Assembly: GCA_032622095.1 (NCBI GenBank)
Contig: CP136061.1
Location: forward strand, 62,375,127 to 62,439,126
Reading direction: 5' to 3'
DNA length: 64,000 nt
Source of the DNA: Siphonodentalium dalli
Taxonomy: Eukaryota > Mollusca > Scaphopoda > Gadilida > Siphonodentaliidae
The first letter of the stretch is position 1; each line of letters begins with the position of its first letter. Shown here piece after piece: positions 42,291 through 54,671 of this stretch. The translations under genes were made by a program, and so were the position numbers. Below the pieces are notes generated by a model, which had not been told where the DNA came from, ran no database searches, and worked only from the letters and a program-made list of their open reading frames with translations.

Positions 42291-45125
42291 GTCACATCTA
42301 GTAATCGCTTTAGAAGGCAATAATAACTGAACTTGTTTGGTTTGACTTTGCATGCAATATTAAATTTTGTTCTCTATACGCACTAATACTTGTCAATATT
42401 ACACTAGCTATCCCATTTCGTAGCAACATTAGACCATCAGCTCTATTGCATGAGCGTGCGCCAATAGACAGACACACGTCATACCAAGGTGACAGCCACC
42501 AATTTTGGAGACGATATTTAGTCATCATCATTTCCAGACAGTATATAAGTCACTAAGCATTTGCATCACTTGGAATTTCTGCCGACTTTGAGATGAAAAT
42601 TCGTTGTTCAAACCTACGATTACATCCGCGAAGTGCCAATCATGCAATCTTAATGGTGTATGGAGAAGGTCACGGGACATACTGGTCATACGAGTCGAAA
42701 CGTGATGTGAGATGCGCTTAGCATGACATATATTCATCAATCTGCAACTGATGATGGTCTTATCAAAACATTTTGGAATCTTTTTAACTCATTGGGAGTA
42801 ATTTTCAAAAATTTAGAAATTCTACCTTTGGCATTAAATGAATCTTGTTTTTGTGGGGTACGTTCTAAAACTATTTTCAAAATTCTAATAAACCGCTCCA
42901 GGGTCCAGCTTCCACCTCAAAATTCATGTCATCAGAACTAGGAGCAATTTGTCTGCGAGAAATTGGGACCTTGGTCATCATCACATTTGGCATCTAATCT
43001 TCTTTAATATGCCTAGCAGACAACCTCCCCTTTCTTTTGACATCCATACATTTTTGCACCACCTTCATTATGTGGGGAAATTATATGACGGATAGGTTGT
43101 TGTAAGCCATTATTTCTTTCACTCTACTTATGTTGACAAACGGAAAGGCCGCAAGGTCCGTCAGCCAGTGCTCCATTCTGACTTGTTATTGTCATTCCGG
43201 AGGGCTAGGTGTGATTTTCATTGACCCGGGCAGATGTGTTACCTTGTCAGACACCCACTTACCTGTATTGGTTAACCTATAAAATTCGTTGTTCAAACCA
43301 ACGATTACATCCGCGAAGTGCCAACCGTGCAATCTTGATGGTTTATGGAGAAAGTCACGCGACATACTGGTCCTTGGCCCAATTAAACTATTGGTCAATT
43401 TCGCAATAACTCCATCAATCTTAGTAGTTAACCCACTTTCCCCATAACCATTTGACCACATATTAGACAGAGAAAAAGATGTTGGCATGTTTAATATCGA
43501 CAACCGTCGCAATTGCCACCATTAAGGTTCATTCCATGCACGACATTTACATGTCCACTTCGTCTCAAATAAAGCTGATGGAGAAATGTATGTAACTTAT
43601 GTTCCGATTCTAGGACCACCACCATCATCATCATCTCCATCGTCATATTATATCGTCTTCGTCGCGATTGTAGTCTTCGTCGCTGTGTTAATTTTTCAAA
43701 CAGTAATAAGAGAAAAGCTCTTTATTCATATGCCAAATCCCATTCATAACAACGAACGCTTTTAACATTTGTAGTTAATCCTGTGGACCCGATTATTTTT
43801 AATCTTATGACTTGACTATTCGCGGCATATAAAGTTGACATAAAGACACAAGCGAGCATTACTGGGTATAATTCGGCACTCCAACCAATATCGACCAACC
43901 CGCGTTCAATGCTATGCAAAATTGGTATATGTATCGCATTTGATCATATCTCATCCTATACGCCAGACAAAACACTGCATGGCGCAATATTCTGTCTTAG
44001 TTTTATATGAAAGTCGGGGAATTTATAACTATCAAATACAGCAACTAATTCTGAATTATAGAAACCGTATGCGGTGCAATGGGTGCGTAGTTTTTCTTGT
44101 GTGCGCAATTGAAGCATAAATTTCCACATAGGACAAGCCACGAGAATTAATATGTCATACAAATTGATTGCAATTCAGTCCCCCTTACCACAACGCACTG
44201 CGATAAGCCGAGACCATTATTGTGTGGCTCACGGAAACACCCAGACTGGGTGAATCCATATTATCCAGACCCGCTGCGTTCGTCTGATCAAATAACATGG
44301 AATTCCATTAACACAGTGGGGAATCACGTGGTTTCAAGTTGATGAGTATCACGCATTCAAAATGGCCGAGGCGATCTAAGACGCGACCAGTAGCGCGGAA
44401 AAAGGGCAATAAGCTAAGAAATGACATATTACATAGTATTTTGACATCTACGAGCAGATGCTATACTATTTTTCAAACAACCTGATAACTCATTTATGTC
44501 CAAATTCACATTTGTTTGCTCTAACATTCTGACCAAAGTTGTCAGTCGAAGGATTTTCCAATATGTATGGACTGGTGTATTCCACGGCAACTTTGGTCAC
44601 AATGTAATAGAAAACCACCAAGTATTTCCGAACAAATAAGGTATCAACTTGTTTCAAAAAAACCAGCATATGCTCGTAACAATCAAACTGCTAAGTTTTT
44701 TGTCTGTTCCTCGTGTAGTATGATTTTGTCTGTTCCTCGTATAGTATGATTTTGTCTGTTCCTCGTATAGTATGATTTTGTGCGTTTGCACATTTTGAAT
44801 GCTGGTACTCACCAACCTCGAAACCACGTGATTCCCCACCGTGATTAATTTCAGTTGTGATGCTATTTGTGGTTGGCTGACGTAATGCTTTTGATGGGAT
44901 TCAAATTTGTTTCGCTAATTTACTGTTGAATTAGCCCGTGGTGACAATATGATTTCCCGATAGGGATTACGATTCATATGTTTAAAAATGGTCGAAAAAC
45001 GATAATACAACATGTAGCTGAAAAGTCCATCATTCAGTTACGAGTAATACTATTTGCGACCATTCTAACATATGAATCGGACATGCCCTTTTAAGACATA
45101 AATGAAGAAAGCTACATGTATCACA
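42291..45125 (+). repeat. 2836-bp tandem duplication, second unit
   Basis: Begins GTCACATCTAGTAATCGC and ends TACATGTATCACA, after which the sequence departs to GTTAAAACTC. I found no mismatch with the first unit, including microsatellite and homopolymer lengths. Confidence 0.95.
44312..44843. mobile_element. Transib-like MITE (second unit copy)
   Basis: Identical to 41476-42007 with ATTAA flanks at 44307-44311 and 44844-44848. It arose by the segmental duplication, not by a separate insertion, because the flanks are identical too. Confidence 0.9.
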
Positions 45126-45381
45126 GTTAAAACTCAATTGTATATACCTGTACACGAAAAACATCTTAATGGCATACTTTTTGGTACCATGTAAGGCGTG
45201 AAATTGTCCAGTCACTTGGAAACACAGTTTTTGTTTTAACATGTGAATGGGTACATCACGACAATATATCAGTAACAGCTAGTTGGGATTGAAACCTTCA
45301 AGACAACAGCAAAGTCCGTAATAACTATGCGTTATGACTTGGCGACAACGTTCTCTTCTATAGGCCTCAGTGCAAACGTTT

Positions 45382-48300
45382 TACACTGTAAAAATAGGTG
45401 TTTAGGATCTCAACACAATCTTAAACGCAATACCGTTACAGTTTTCACACGCGTCAACGCATTTATTTTCTAAATGGAATGTTTATTATCTAAACGTCAC
45501 GTTTTTAATGAATAAATGTCAAATATGTTTAGAAAATAAATTAATGTGTTTAAGTAATAAACACATAGTGTTAACATGGCGTTTAGTTTCTAAACATAGT
45601 GATGTGTTTATTACCTAAACACCACGTTTGTGTCATTAAACACATATAATGTTTTGGAAATAAACGCATTATAATAACATGCCATTTAGGTTATAAACAT
45701 AATATTGTATTTAGCTGATGTGTTGATGTGTTTAGGTTAAAAACACATCCGGGCGTTTATGGGGTTGTTCCACTTTACACACACATGGACACGTTTATAA
45801 GACGAAATATGTTTATAAAATAGAATGTGTTTATTCAAGTAGCATATTTAACAGTAACAGGATAGTCAAATTTACATATGTGTAACAGCTACAGACAAAA
45901 CATAATTAAAATCATACATTCTCACAGTTCAATAGTTATATACATATTTTCAGGCTGATTTTGATATTAGGTCTAAAAAAAATAGTGGTGTTTCCGCTAA
46001 CAGACGGGGAAAAAATTAGGGGCGGGCGTAAATAAAATTGGTTTTTTTTTTTAAACATTCATATATGGATTATATTCATCTGTTTTTCCAAGGGACTTGT
46101 ATTAAACATAGGGTGCTAAATAAGCACTGTTATGGTGAAATCTTTGGTTAAAATTGAAGCCAGATTATTTACAACATACCGATATAGATGGGTTCTAATT
46201 TCCAACATGTTATGTTTTAAAATAATATCCAGAAACAGTCCGATATAATGAGTCTAAAAGAGGAATAAACTATGTTTTGCTATACAGTTCCTTCGACGAA
46301 TTAAATCCGAGAATTTTGTTCCTTTTTAGAATAATACATGTGTGTGACCTCGACTCACTATGTATAGTCTCGGAGTATAGTCCCCAAATTTCACAATCAC
46401 AACACTTTTGTGAGTACCAATTTCACATATATTTTTGGGGGTAGAGAAATATCGTGTAGTTACTGCATGCGGACCTTGAGGAAGCCGCACATGTATTTCC
46501 GTCCTGTTATCAAATAGTAACGCCCAGACGCACAGAATGATACTGACACAGCGAAATACTTTTCCAGATAGATGTAGCATTTTAGCTAAACATTCGTATT
46601 AGTTCTTGCTTCCAGTGGTCCAGTACAGCTTTTGCATTTATTAATATCCATATATATGTACATCCGTTGACATTCAGCGTTTATCGTCACATTTCATACA
46701 ACCATGCACAGCTTATGGGTAATTTTTTTGTAAAATTCCCGATCACTTCCGAGTCATGCATGGGAGAGCGGTCACAACACATTTGATTTTTGCACCATTC
46801 CGAAGTGTCCTGTCGATAGCTTTTGATATTCTTTCTGGTTCGATCTAACTTATATCTGGAAAAGAGATATAAATAATTGTTAATAAAATTGAAATACTGT
46901 GTATATATGCGCACATGCGTGTATCGATGCCGACGAAGAGTGATAATGAATTACTGAACACACTCGTTATAGTGATTATGGACAAATAAAACGTGTATCC
47001 TCAAATAAAGTCATCGATGACCACCTGTGTCTTACTTCATTACTTTCATAGCCGTACGTTCGCCCGAAATTTTAGGTAGATATTTTTGCCCGAATTTGTG
47101 TACATGATGGTTGTAACGCAGTTTTTGTAGTATAATTATACATCTTGTATATACATAGAAATATAACACATTACATTCAAATTAATATTAAATTTGAATA
47201 ATTTGGGCATAAATGTGAAAAAATATTGCCACGATTTCCCCCTGAAATATCATTCTGAAATTTGCCAGAAAATTGTCCGAATTTTACAGAAAATATCTCC
47301 AATTTGCCCGAACATTGTCCGAATTTGTAGCTTTCAACACATTTGTGGGGGCTGCAGTCCCCACAGCCCATGGTCCATACGGCTATGATTACTTTACTTA
47401 TATAAAGTACATAGTATATATCGGTACTCGGTTAGTTGAACGTATACAGAGTGTCGCAATATTGTAAAATTATAAAATGTTGAAATTAAATTGATAACAA
47501 CAGAACGTACCTCATATCCGTGTTTTGCATCTGTGGTAATTCTGTGGTAGTTCTTCATACTATAGACCTGTGAATTTGTGATGGCCTGCTGTGGCTATAA
47601 AACTCTGAATAAACCACATCTGTTAATCATATACAACCCGTGGTTAGATGCCTGGACACATTACATAATGTATTCACGCTGGTATCATTAGCAATATATG
47701 TCTATCAAATTACACAAGGACTGACCGTGCCATTGAGATCAAATTCAATTGATGTATAATATAACGTAAGCAGCGCTACTTGGTATATCTGAGTACATAT
47801 GTGAACGTGTGATATGTTCTAACTGTCGAAGTGTTTGATATATTGTAGCTTTATGATACACATATAGACTTCTCTCATCATTATCATTGATAATAACGCT
47901 AAATTATTATATTACTCGATCCACTTTCTCTGAGTAGACTTCCTGAAGTAATGGGAATTTCTTTGCTCTTTCGAACTTTCCATACAAACGCTCTTCATTT
48001 TACTATACATTTCGGGGAGAAATAACAATGAATGGTTTAAATTTTGCATACTGTAGAATGGCTGGAGCGTAGAAGCGAAACCTTTTTTTTTTCTTCTGAG
48101 ACGACAATTTCGTTCACGTTAAAAAGACTTCCCGAAGCACACATTTATATGTATCGACATATTTTGATATATTGAGGCTTGGGGTGTGTGTCGCTTTAAT
48201 TAAAGTATCATATACAATGTTCTTACCAAAATTTAATGAAGCGCATCTACACAAAGCCATATATACCTATAGGTTACAACATGTTTTCATTCTTTTATCT

Positions 48301-49126
48301 CATTTTTTTATTATTATTATTATTATTATTTAGTATCATTTCGGATAAAGTTACTTAGGTATTGATCTACTCAGTCATAGCCTACATGGTAATATACCCA
48401 GGTATTCAACGATATCTTCATTAATGCATGGGACGCGAACCTCTTTTTTTTTAAATCGCGCCGTAAACCGACGAAATAAAGTGGGTTATATTCTGAGTAA
48501 CACGATACAGGCGTTGTTGGAACTACAGCATCGCCTTTCCGTGATATCGCTTAAACGCCAATATGGCTATTTTAATGGCCATTGAATAAACGCCTCGTTT
48601 AGGTGTAGGTTCTGTAACAGGCCGAGATTTTCCATCACTGTGGAACATGATCAGATACGTCAGATAACTACATCCATTGATGCTAATTCCACGTATATTT
48701 AACTCATTTGAAATATCAGATATAACGCATACACATATATTTTATGTAGATTAGTGAACTCTATACATATACAGGCAGACCTTAATACACATGCATGATG
48801 TACTGGATAGGGGCACTAAGTTAGTATTATAATCCACCAGCAGGCGATCTAACAACCGGTGGAAAAATAGTTACGAGTGCAATCACTTGCACTGATTGCA
48901 TATGTGTACGTTGTTCTTCTAACGTCGGTGTTGAGACAATTGCTACAACCACTTGTGATTTGGACATATGGTGTAGTAACCTAAACACTTCATTAGTATA
49001 CACCGGAAAATAAACACGAACGCAAAATCCATTGAAATATTAAACAACCCGTTTAGGTTCTCAACGTATTATACACACATGGATGTCTGATAAACGCATA
49101 TAACGTCAATTAGTATTTACAGTGTA
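45382..49126. mobile_element. Candidate 3.7-kb element with TACACTGTAAA ends
   Basis: TACACTGTAAAAATA (45382) and, complemented, TACACTGTAAATACTAA (49126) form short inverted ends. The first ~440 bp hold 19 GTTTA or TAAAC motifs by eye (11 and 8). The right part also has several, including CGTTTAGGTTCTCAAC, echoing GTGTTTAGGATCTCAAC at the left. No transposase-like frame inside. I see no clear target duplication, so the pairing of the two ends is tentative. The interior also has a (TTA)n tract (48306-48331). Confidence 0.4.
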
Positions 49127-49379
49127 GCGTATACTGTTTACAATATAAATCCTTGGTCCAAAATGTTCTCTAAATCTGAAAGATTGATATTTGCGGAAAC
49201 TTGTCCGTCTAGCAAAGAATTAGCCTTTAAATCTTGTGTTTTCGTAACTAGTGTCAGAACCGCACTAAAAAATAATGTCATATTTTAGACCACACCACAA
49301 AATTTAAACTTCACTACAAAGGCTTAATTCCTGTGCGAATCGCTATTTCACCTATATGATATCATATATAGGGAAGAGG

Positions 49380-50640
49380 TGTGATGATTTTTTTATGCAA
49401 AAAACACACAAGGTTGACCAATCATGTTCAGTTGAATTCAGTTTTCCACCCTTCCAATATGTCGTCGTGGTCACGAATTGGTCTGCCATCAAGTTCATAA
49501 CGGTACCAAAGATTTCAGATTGCGTTGAAGCCATTTCTGTTCACTATTTTCCAGAATAGTTTTTGCGTGGTCCTTTCTGGCGCACAACTCGAGGTTTTCA
49601 CATTTGCCTTGTTCATGTAAACGAGATTTGGACCGCACTGATCGTTACGATTCTTTGTATTGCACATACGGCCTGGCATTATAGGCGCGGGACGACCATC
49701 CGCTATCCACACCATGCGCTTCTATATAAAATGCAATTTACGTATAGTTCGTCATTCCAGAAACCTTTAAGGAACATGTGCATAGTTTTCTGGCAGCGAA
49801 TAAATCTTTGAAGCGAACAATATCGCACCTACACTGCCTGTGTACAGGCAGTCCAAATCGTCTCGTGGTGCGATAGGGTGGTACGATATAGAGGACAGAA
49901 TATTGTCTAGTGAAGCTTGGTATAAACTGATATCCAGTTGAAATATACATTGAGAATGGAACAGATCCATAGCACTGTGAAATGGGTACCCGGGTTTCAA
50001 AACTGCAGTATACTGGTAGGTGATTCGATGTGTTTAGTTCGTGATAATTAAGTATATATACCTCTACTCAAAATAAGGTTTATCATACTGTTCGGTACAA
50101 TAATATGGTCTATTCGTGAAGGGGATGTGGCGGTGCAGAATGGATAAAACGCGAACGGAGGTCCACTATACGATATCAGGCAGGTAACAGAGAAGACACA
50201 TGTCCGAGCTAACATATCGTTCATTAGTCTCAACCTGTCGTCGTGTCCGGCCGGCACATACTCCCCTGAGGCTCAAGTCAGATGCACGTTCATGTCACCC
50301 ATAACAATCACCGGACCATTTGAATGGAGCATGTCTATCAGGTTATTCAAATAGTTCAGGCATCCGAAAAATAATCATCGCTGTGTGAAGTGCTCGAAAT
50401 GTATACTTGGAGAATAGAAATATATTCCGAAGAGTTCATTTTTATTTGCAAACCAACAATCTTATATGAAGAGGTATCGAGGTCAACACACTGATTCGCC
50501 AGATGTTTATTCACCAAAATAGCAACACCGTCTCTCGTAAAACTAACACCTGAACTCGTCGTGATTGTTCTACGCCTCATACTATGAACTCCACTGGGGG
50601 TAAAGGGATAACCTTATCGTGAAATTATAGAATGGACAGG
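49380..50640 (-). pseudogene. LINE endonuclease domain and linker, no reverse transcriptase
   Basis: On minus: GVAILVNKHLANQ and VGLQIKMNSSEYISILQVY (50520-50400), VIVMGDMNVHL (about 50300), PSRIDHIIV (about 50095) and SNHLPVYCSF (about 50010) are the ordered endonuclease motifs of a CR1/Jockey-type LINE. After them come the usual linker phrases (DLDCLYTGSVGAI, FWNDEL, QKLFWKIVNRNG). Stops and shifts interrupt all of it (for example a stop after MNVHLT). Homology fades before the reverse transcriptase. This is the unusual 5' half of a LINE, not the 3' half that truncated insertions usually keep. Confidence 0.75.
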
Positions 50641-51101
50641 CAACAAAATTAACATAGTCACAATTATTCCATTTTTAGAGCGACACCTCGTGTTTTTCTC
50701 AGTTTATATAGTGCTGCTTGCATGGGGTGAGTTTTTCAACCCGCGAATATGACATTAGTGCAGTCGGTATGTGGTAGCCAGATCACCTGAACGCAAAGAG
50801 TATTGTATAATTCGAATACCCATTAGAACACGTATAATTGCTCCTGGCGCATTTTCAGTCGCGGTTTTTCTTCGGTTACGCAATTAATGGAGAAATACGC
50901 CTCCACACCAGACACAACTCGAGGGGTCCGTTTTCTCTTACAGTCTATTAATCGTAAAATCAGGCAGGAAGTTAGAAACCCTCACTTTCACTAGCTTTTG
51001 TGTGTGCTACAATGGTCTGCTCGTTTATGATACCGGCACCAAGAACAGTCAGGTTTTTGTCCTCCTTCTTGACAATACGGAATATCCTAGGACGTGTATA
51101 C
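50641..51101. other. Intergenic stretch, nothing recognised
   Basis: No coding, RNA or repeat signal recognised. Confidence 0.35.
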
Positions 51102-51192
51102 AGTAATGTCCTAAATAATCGACTCCTTAACAACAGCTGATGAATTATGGGTAACTTTTCAGGATTATTGGTCGATTATTTAGGGCATTACT
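51102..51192. repeat. 91-bp hairpin with 22-bp arms
   Basis: AGTAATGTCCTAAATAATCG (51102 on) is the complement of CGATTATTTAGGGCATTACT (51173-51192) with one mismatch. It is a minimal MITE-like palindrome. Confidence 0.75.
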
Positions 51193-51889
51193 CTAAGTAT
51201 AGATTCAAAAGAAATGTCAGCAAATTTCGCGGAAGAGACTATCATGTTGAGTTTATTGTTAGCGCCTGCAATAAGTCAAGCCTATTTGATAGAGAGTAGA
51301 TAAACAAGGAAACCATAGTCAGAAATGGGAACGCCCTCATTATCATATTATTATCACGGGAGAGGGGGTACTCATAAGTGAGTCAGCACTTGTCCTCCAA
51401 TCCCATTGTGTCTGTATAAAAATATATGTGTTATTTCCTATGTATTATTGAATTTAGACAAATAAATATGTTTAAACTATATTATTATAGGCATTTATAA
51501 AAAATATATTGGAGTTATAATGTAGTGATTGTAAAAAAATGTGTATATACGTAACTGCTATGTAGTTGATTATATGTGATATTTGTGTATGTGTGTATAC
51601 TGTGCACTTGGTGAGAAAGGATGTGAAAACATTTTTTAAATCGGACATATAATGGATAGCATCTCGATTTAAGAAAATGCCAATAACGTACATGACCACA
51701 TATGATACAGGATTGTCACCGCACAACTCCACCCATGAAGACCAAAATTTATTTCAAAATTTAGAAAGTCTAAAGATAGAATTTTCATGAAATAATTGCC
51801 TTTTAATTGACATTTAATTATTTGCATGTTAAACATGTAAACATGTAAACATTTTGGATTTCTACATTAATTTGAAGGCAACGGTTCAC
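51193..51889. other. Intergenic stretch, nothing recognised
   Basis: AT-rich. A phrase ATTATCACGGGAGAGGGGGT...CTTGTCCTCCAATCCCATTG (about 51350-51410) recurs loosely at 63325-63385 (ATCGGGAGAGGGGCTTCATA, TTGTGCCCCAATCCC), so a dispersed repeat is present at both. Confidence 0.5.
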
Positions 51890-52556
51890 ATTTATCATGA
51901 AGATGAGTCATTTATCTATGTACAGATGCACACACACATGTATCATGAAGATGAGTCATTTATCTGTGTACAGATGCACACACACACATGTATCATGAAG
52001 ATGAGTCATTTATCTGTGTACAGATGTACACACATTTATCATGAAGATGAGTCATTTATCTATGTACAGATGCACACACACATGTATCATGAAGATGAGT
52101 CATTTATCTGTGTACAGATGTACACACATTTATCATGAAGATGAGTCATTTATCTATGTACAGATGCACACACACATGTATCATGAAGATGAGTCATTTA
52201 TCTGTGTACAGATGCACACACACACATGTATCATGAAGATGAGTCATTTATCTGTGTACAGATGTACACACATTTATCATGAAGATGAGTCATTTATCTA
52301 TGTACAGATGCACACACACATGTATCATGAAGATGAGTCATTTATCTGTGTACAGATGTACACACATTTATCATGAAGATGAGTCATTTATCTATGTACA
52401 GAAGCACACACACATGTATCACGAAGATGAGTCACTTATCTATGTACAGATGTACACACATTTATCACGAAGATGAGTCATTTATCTGTATACAGTTGTA
52501 CACACATTTGTCATGAACATGAGTCATTTATCTATGTACGGATGTACATACATGTA
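51890..52556 (+). repeat. 14-unit minisatellite, 46-50-bp units, each with an AP-1 consensus
   Basis: Units start at 51894, 51942, 51992, 52038, 52086, 52132, 52180, 52230, 52276, 52324, 52370, 52418, 52464 and 52510. The unit reads ATCATGAAGATGAGTCATTT, then ATCTRTGTACAGATG and an (AC)n stretch. Units 1-5 are repeated exactly as units 6-10 (238-bp higher-order repeat). All 14 units contain TGAGTCA and 13 contain ATGAGTCAT. The frames through it are repeats of MKMSHLS or YHEDESF and are not credible genes. Confidence 0.95.
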
Positions 52557-52829
52557 TTATAAACTTGGATAGAGAAAGCTCCAATGCAAAATGACGCAAG
52601 TGAAAAGGGCCCATTCTTCATACACTTAACGGTAATTTCTATGACTTCAATAACTTCAATGCTTATAAAGTTCATAAAACTATATCACTTATGTGCCGAT
52701 CTAGCTGTTTTGATCTTAGAAACGTGAAAATGCGAGAATTAAAATTGTTGTAATTTTTATATCTAAAACAACATCTACAAAAGGAAGAAACCGCCAAAAG
52801 ATCATACTTGTCATATTCTAGACGTTCTA
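52557..52829. other. Intergenic stretch, nothing recognised
   Basis: No feature recognised. Confidence 0.35.
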
Positions 52830-54062
52830 GAATATCGCTTGATTTTGCGGTTCAGACGCCATTTAATTATTTTTTTTTACAGGGACGGGATAGAAAGACA
52901 TATCTCGTAGTATTGGCAGTTATGACTCTTGTCGTTTATTATAGACACTCGTTGCTGTTAGAAACGAACTTGTCGGATATTCTCATTACCATAAATTACC
53001 TTATCTTTTTTTCTACAAGAGAACGAATCCATCAATAGACGAAGTTGGCATTCGCTGGCGCTATGATATCAAAGAAAGTTGCAGTTCCAAAGATTTTATT
53101 TGTTTGTCGTAGTATTGACGAAATGCATTATTTTGATACTTACTGTAAATACAAATGCAAACCCGTCATTCTTTAATTAACCTAAATAGTATGACATTAT
53201 ACGTATAAGACAATATCATTCAGGCGAAATATTATATATTATAGAAACCACTGGGCTTTCTTGGATCGAAATATCTCTTACACGACGAAGGGCACACGGT
53301 GAAGTGGCAACAATACATATCTCAAGAGATTCTAAGAAATGTGTTTTTCACAGATAATGTCATTGTTGGCTGGAAGTCATCAGGCGAATGTGTTGTCAAT
53401 GCGAATATTATCAATGCCAAGGAATATCTCACACACATTGATTTTTATCTACAAGAGAAAGAATCCGCCAATAGACCCAATTGGCATTCACTGCATGGTA
53501 ATATGCTAGTTTGTCTCTTGATGTTGGCGTTCTGAAGCCATGTACTTATTTTTTTCACTGACAAGGAAAGCAGAACGGTTTTTCTTGTAGTATTCAAGGC
53601 GAAGATGAAACCTGCCGTTAACCATTTTCATACTAAATCATCATTGACGAGTTGTTATCCCATAGTAAATGTTCAGATAATAAGTTCAACAAAGGCCGTT
53701 TGTTGAACTTATTATATAAACATTTCTCTCAATAAATAGGATTCCTGTTGTACTTTTAGTTATCTGTCGTCTGCTTATATTATCTGCACATCCCTGCAAA
53801 TGAATTATAGACCATTCCGATGTAAACCTTTTAACTGACTGGGAGAATCCATTTAATGTAGAAAGGATTAAATGAAACACATTGCTGTTATAATTGAACT
53901 TCTCGTATATTCGCAATACTATCAAATCCGTATATATAGCATTTATATGCCAGAGAATACACCCATCAATTGACTCAGTTAGCATTCGTTGGTCATACGC
54001 TATATAATCGTGTGTTCCTTGGTGCACATGTGGCAGTTCCAAGGACTTGTACTTATTTTTTC
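52830..54062 (+). repeat. Three diverged direct repeats of ~450-500 bp
   Basis: The phrase (ACAAGAGAA)CGAATCCATCAATAGAC-(G)AAGTTGGCATTCGCTGG occurs near 53016, 53450 and 53957, each followed within ~60 bp by a GTTCCAAAGATTTTATTT- or GAAGCCATGTACTTATTTTT-like phrase and a TTTTTTTCACTGA-(G)GGA tract. The 53665-53880 dispersed repeat lies between the last two. Highly eroded; no coding content. Confidence 0.55.
53665..53880 (+). repeat. Dispersed hairpin repeat, best-preserved copy
   Basis: ATAATAAGTTCAACAAA and TTTGTTGAACTTATTAT form a perfect 15-bp-plus stem around GGCC (about 53682-53716). The TCTGTCGTCTGCTTATATT and ACTGGGAGAATCCATTTAAT blocks shared with 5590-5760 follow. Confidence 0.7.
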
Positions 54063-54138
54063 ACAGTGATGGAATCTAGTAAAGCATAAATTTTTATTAT
54101 TATATCCATCTCATAAAGCTTATTTCACAGACCTGCTG

Positions 54139-54671
54139 TTTCAAACCACACGCAATTATATCACTAGGGTTGCGGTTAACGCAGTTAACCCTTTACCCAA
54201 CAGAACGGCCCTGTGCCAATGCATTCTCTTATATATGCGAGTCGACCATAGGTCGTCTCGCATATATAAGAGAATGCATTGGCTTAACACATTATAAAAT
54301 TATAAAATTGTTAAAGAATGTAAGAAAAAATGGTAAAAAGTGTTAAAAAAAAGATTTTTTTTAGGCCAATGCATTCTTTTATATATGCGAGGCGACCTAT
54401 GGTCGACTCGCATATATAAGAGAATGCATTGGCACAGGGCATAACTGTAACCATCACAATGTGGACAATGAACCGGTTCCAATGATATCCATATTTGTAT
54501 GGTGTTATTGAGACAGACCGAAGATATTTTAGGCTGTTGAAGCTTTATTTGGGCGTTTTTGGCCGGTTTGTTGGGTAAAGGGTTAAACGCAACCGATTTC
54601 AAAACTTTTTGAAATCGGATGCGTTAACTGCGTCAGCAGCAAGCCCAGTGATATATGTATGATTTGAAACG
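54139..54671. repeat. Hairpin element split by a TTAA MITE
   Basis: Left GTTTCAAACCACACGC...ATATCACTAG...ACGCAG-TTAA and then, beyond the MITE, ACGCAACCGATTTCAAAA pair with TTTTGAAATCGGATGCGTTA-ACTGCG...AGTGATATAT...GATTTGAAAC. Removing 54185-54583 (MITE plus one TTAA) restores a hairpin of about 135 bp, which proves the later insertion at TTAA. Confidence 0.75.
54185..54587. mobile_element. TTAA-flanked palindromic MITE (copy 2, inverted)
   Basis: TTAACCCTTTACCCAACAGA to TGTTGGGTAAAGGGTTAA with two ~69-bp internal palindromes (about 54216-54284 and 54365-54434), in the opposite orientation to copy 1. The inserted position inside a hairpin gives an empty-site proof of the TTAA duplication. 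Confidence 0.9.

Noticed and set aside
47177-47388. Frames on both strands around a TTGCCCGAA repeat
   Set aside because: Both strands are open across the same short repeats (TTGTCCGAATTT, TTGCCCGAACAT), pointing to low-complexity sequence, not a gene.
51854-52476. Long frames of repeated YHEDESF or MKMSHLS
   Set aside because: Unit lengths of 46, 48 and 50 bp keep changing frame, so the repeats are not maintained as protein; better explained as a minisatellite.
51890-52556. CRISPR-like array
   Set aside because: The spacers are near-identical and the units tandem; the sequence context is eukaryotic.
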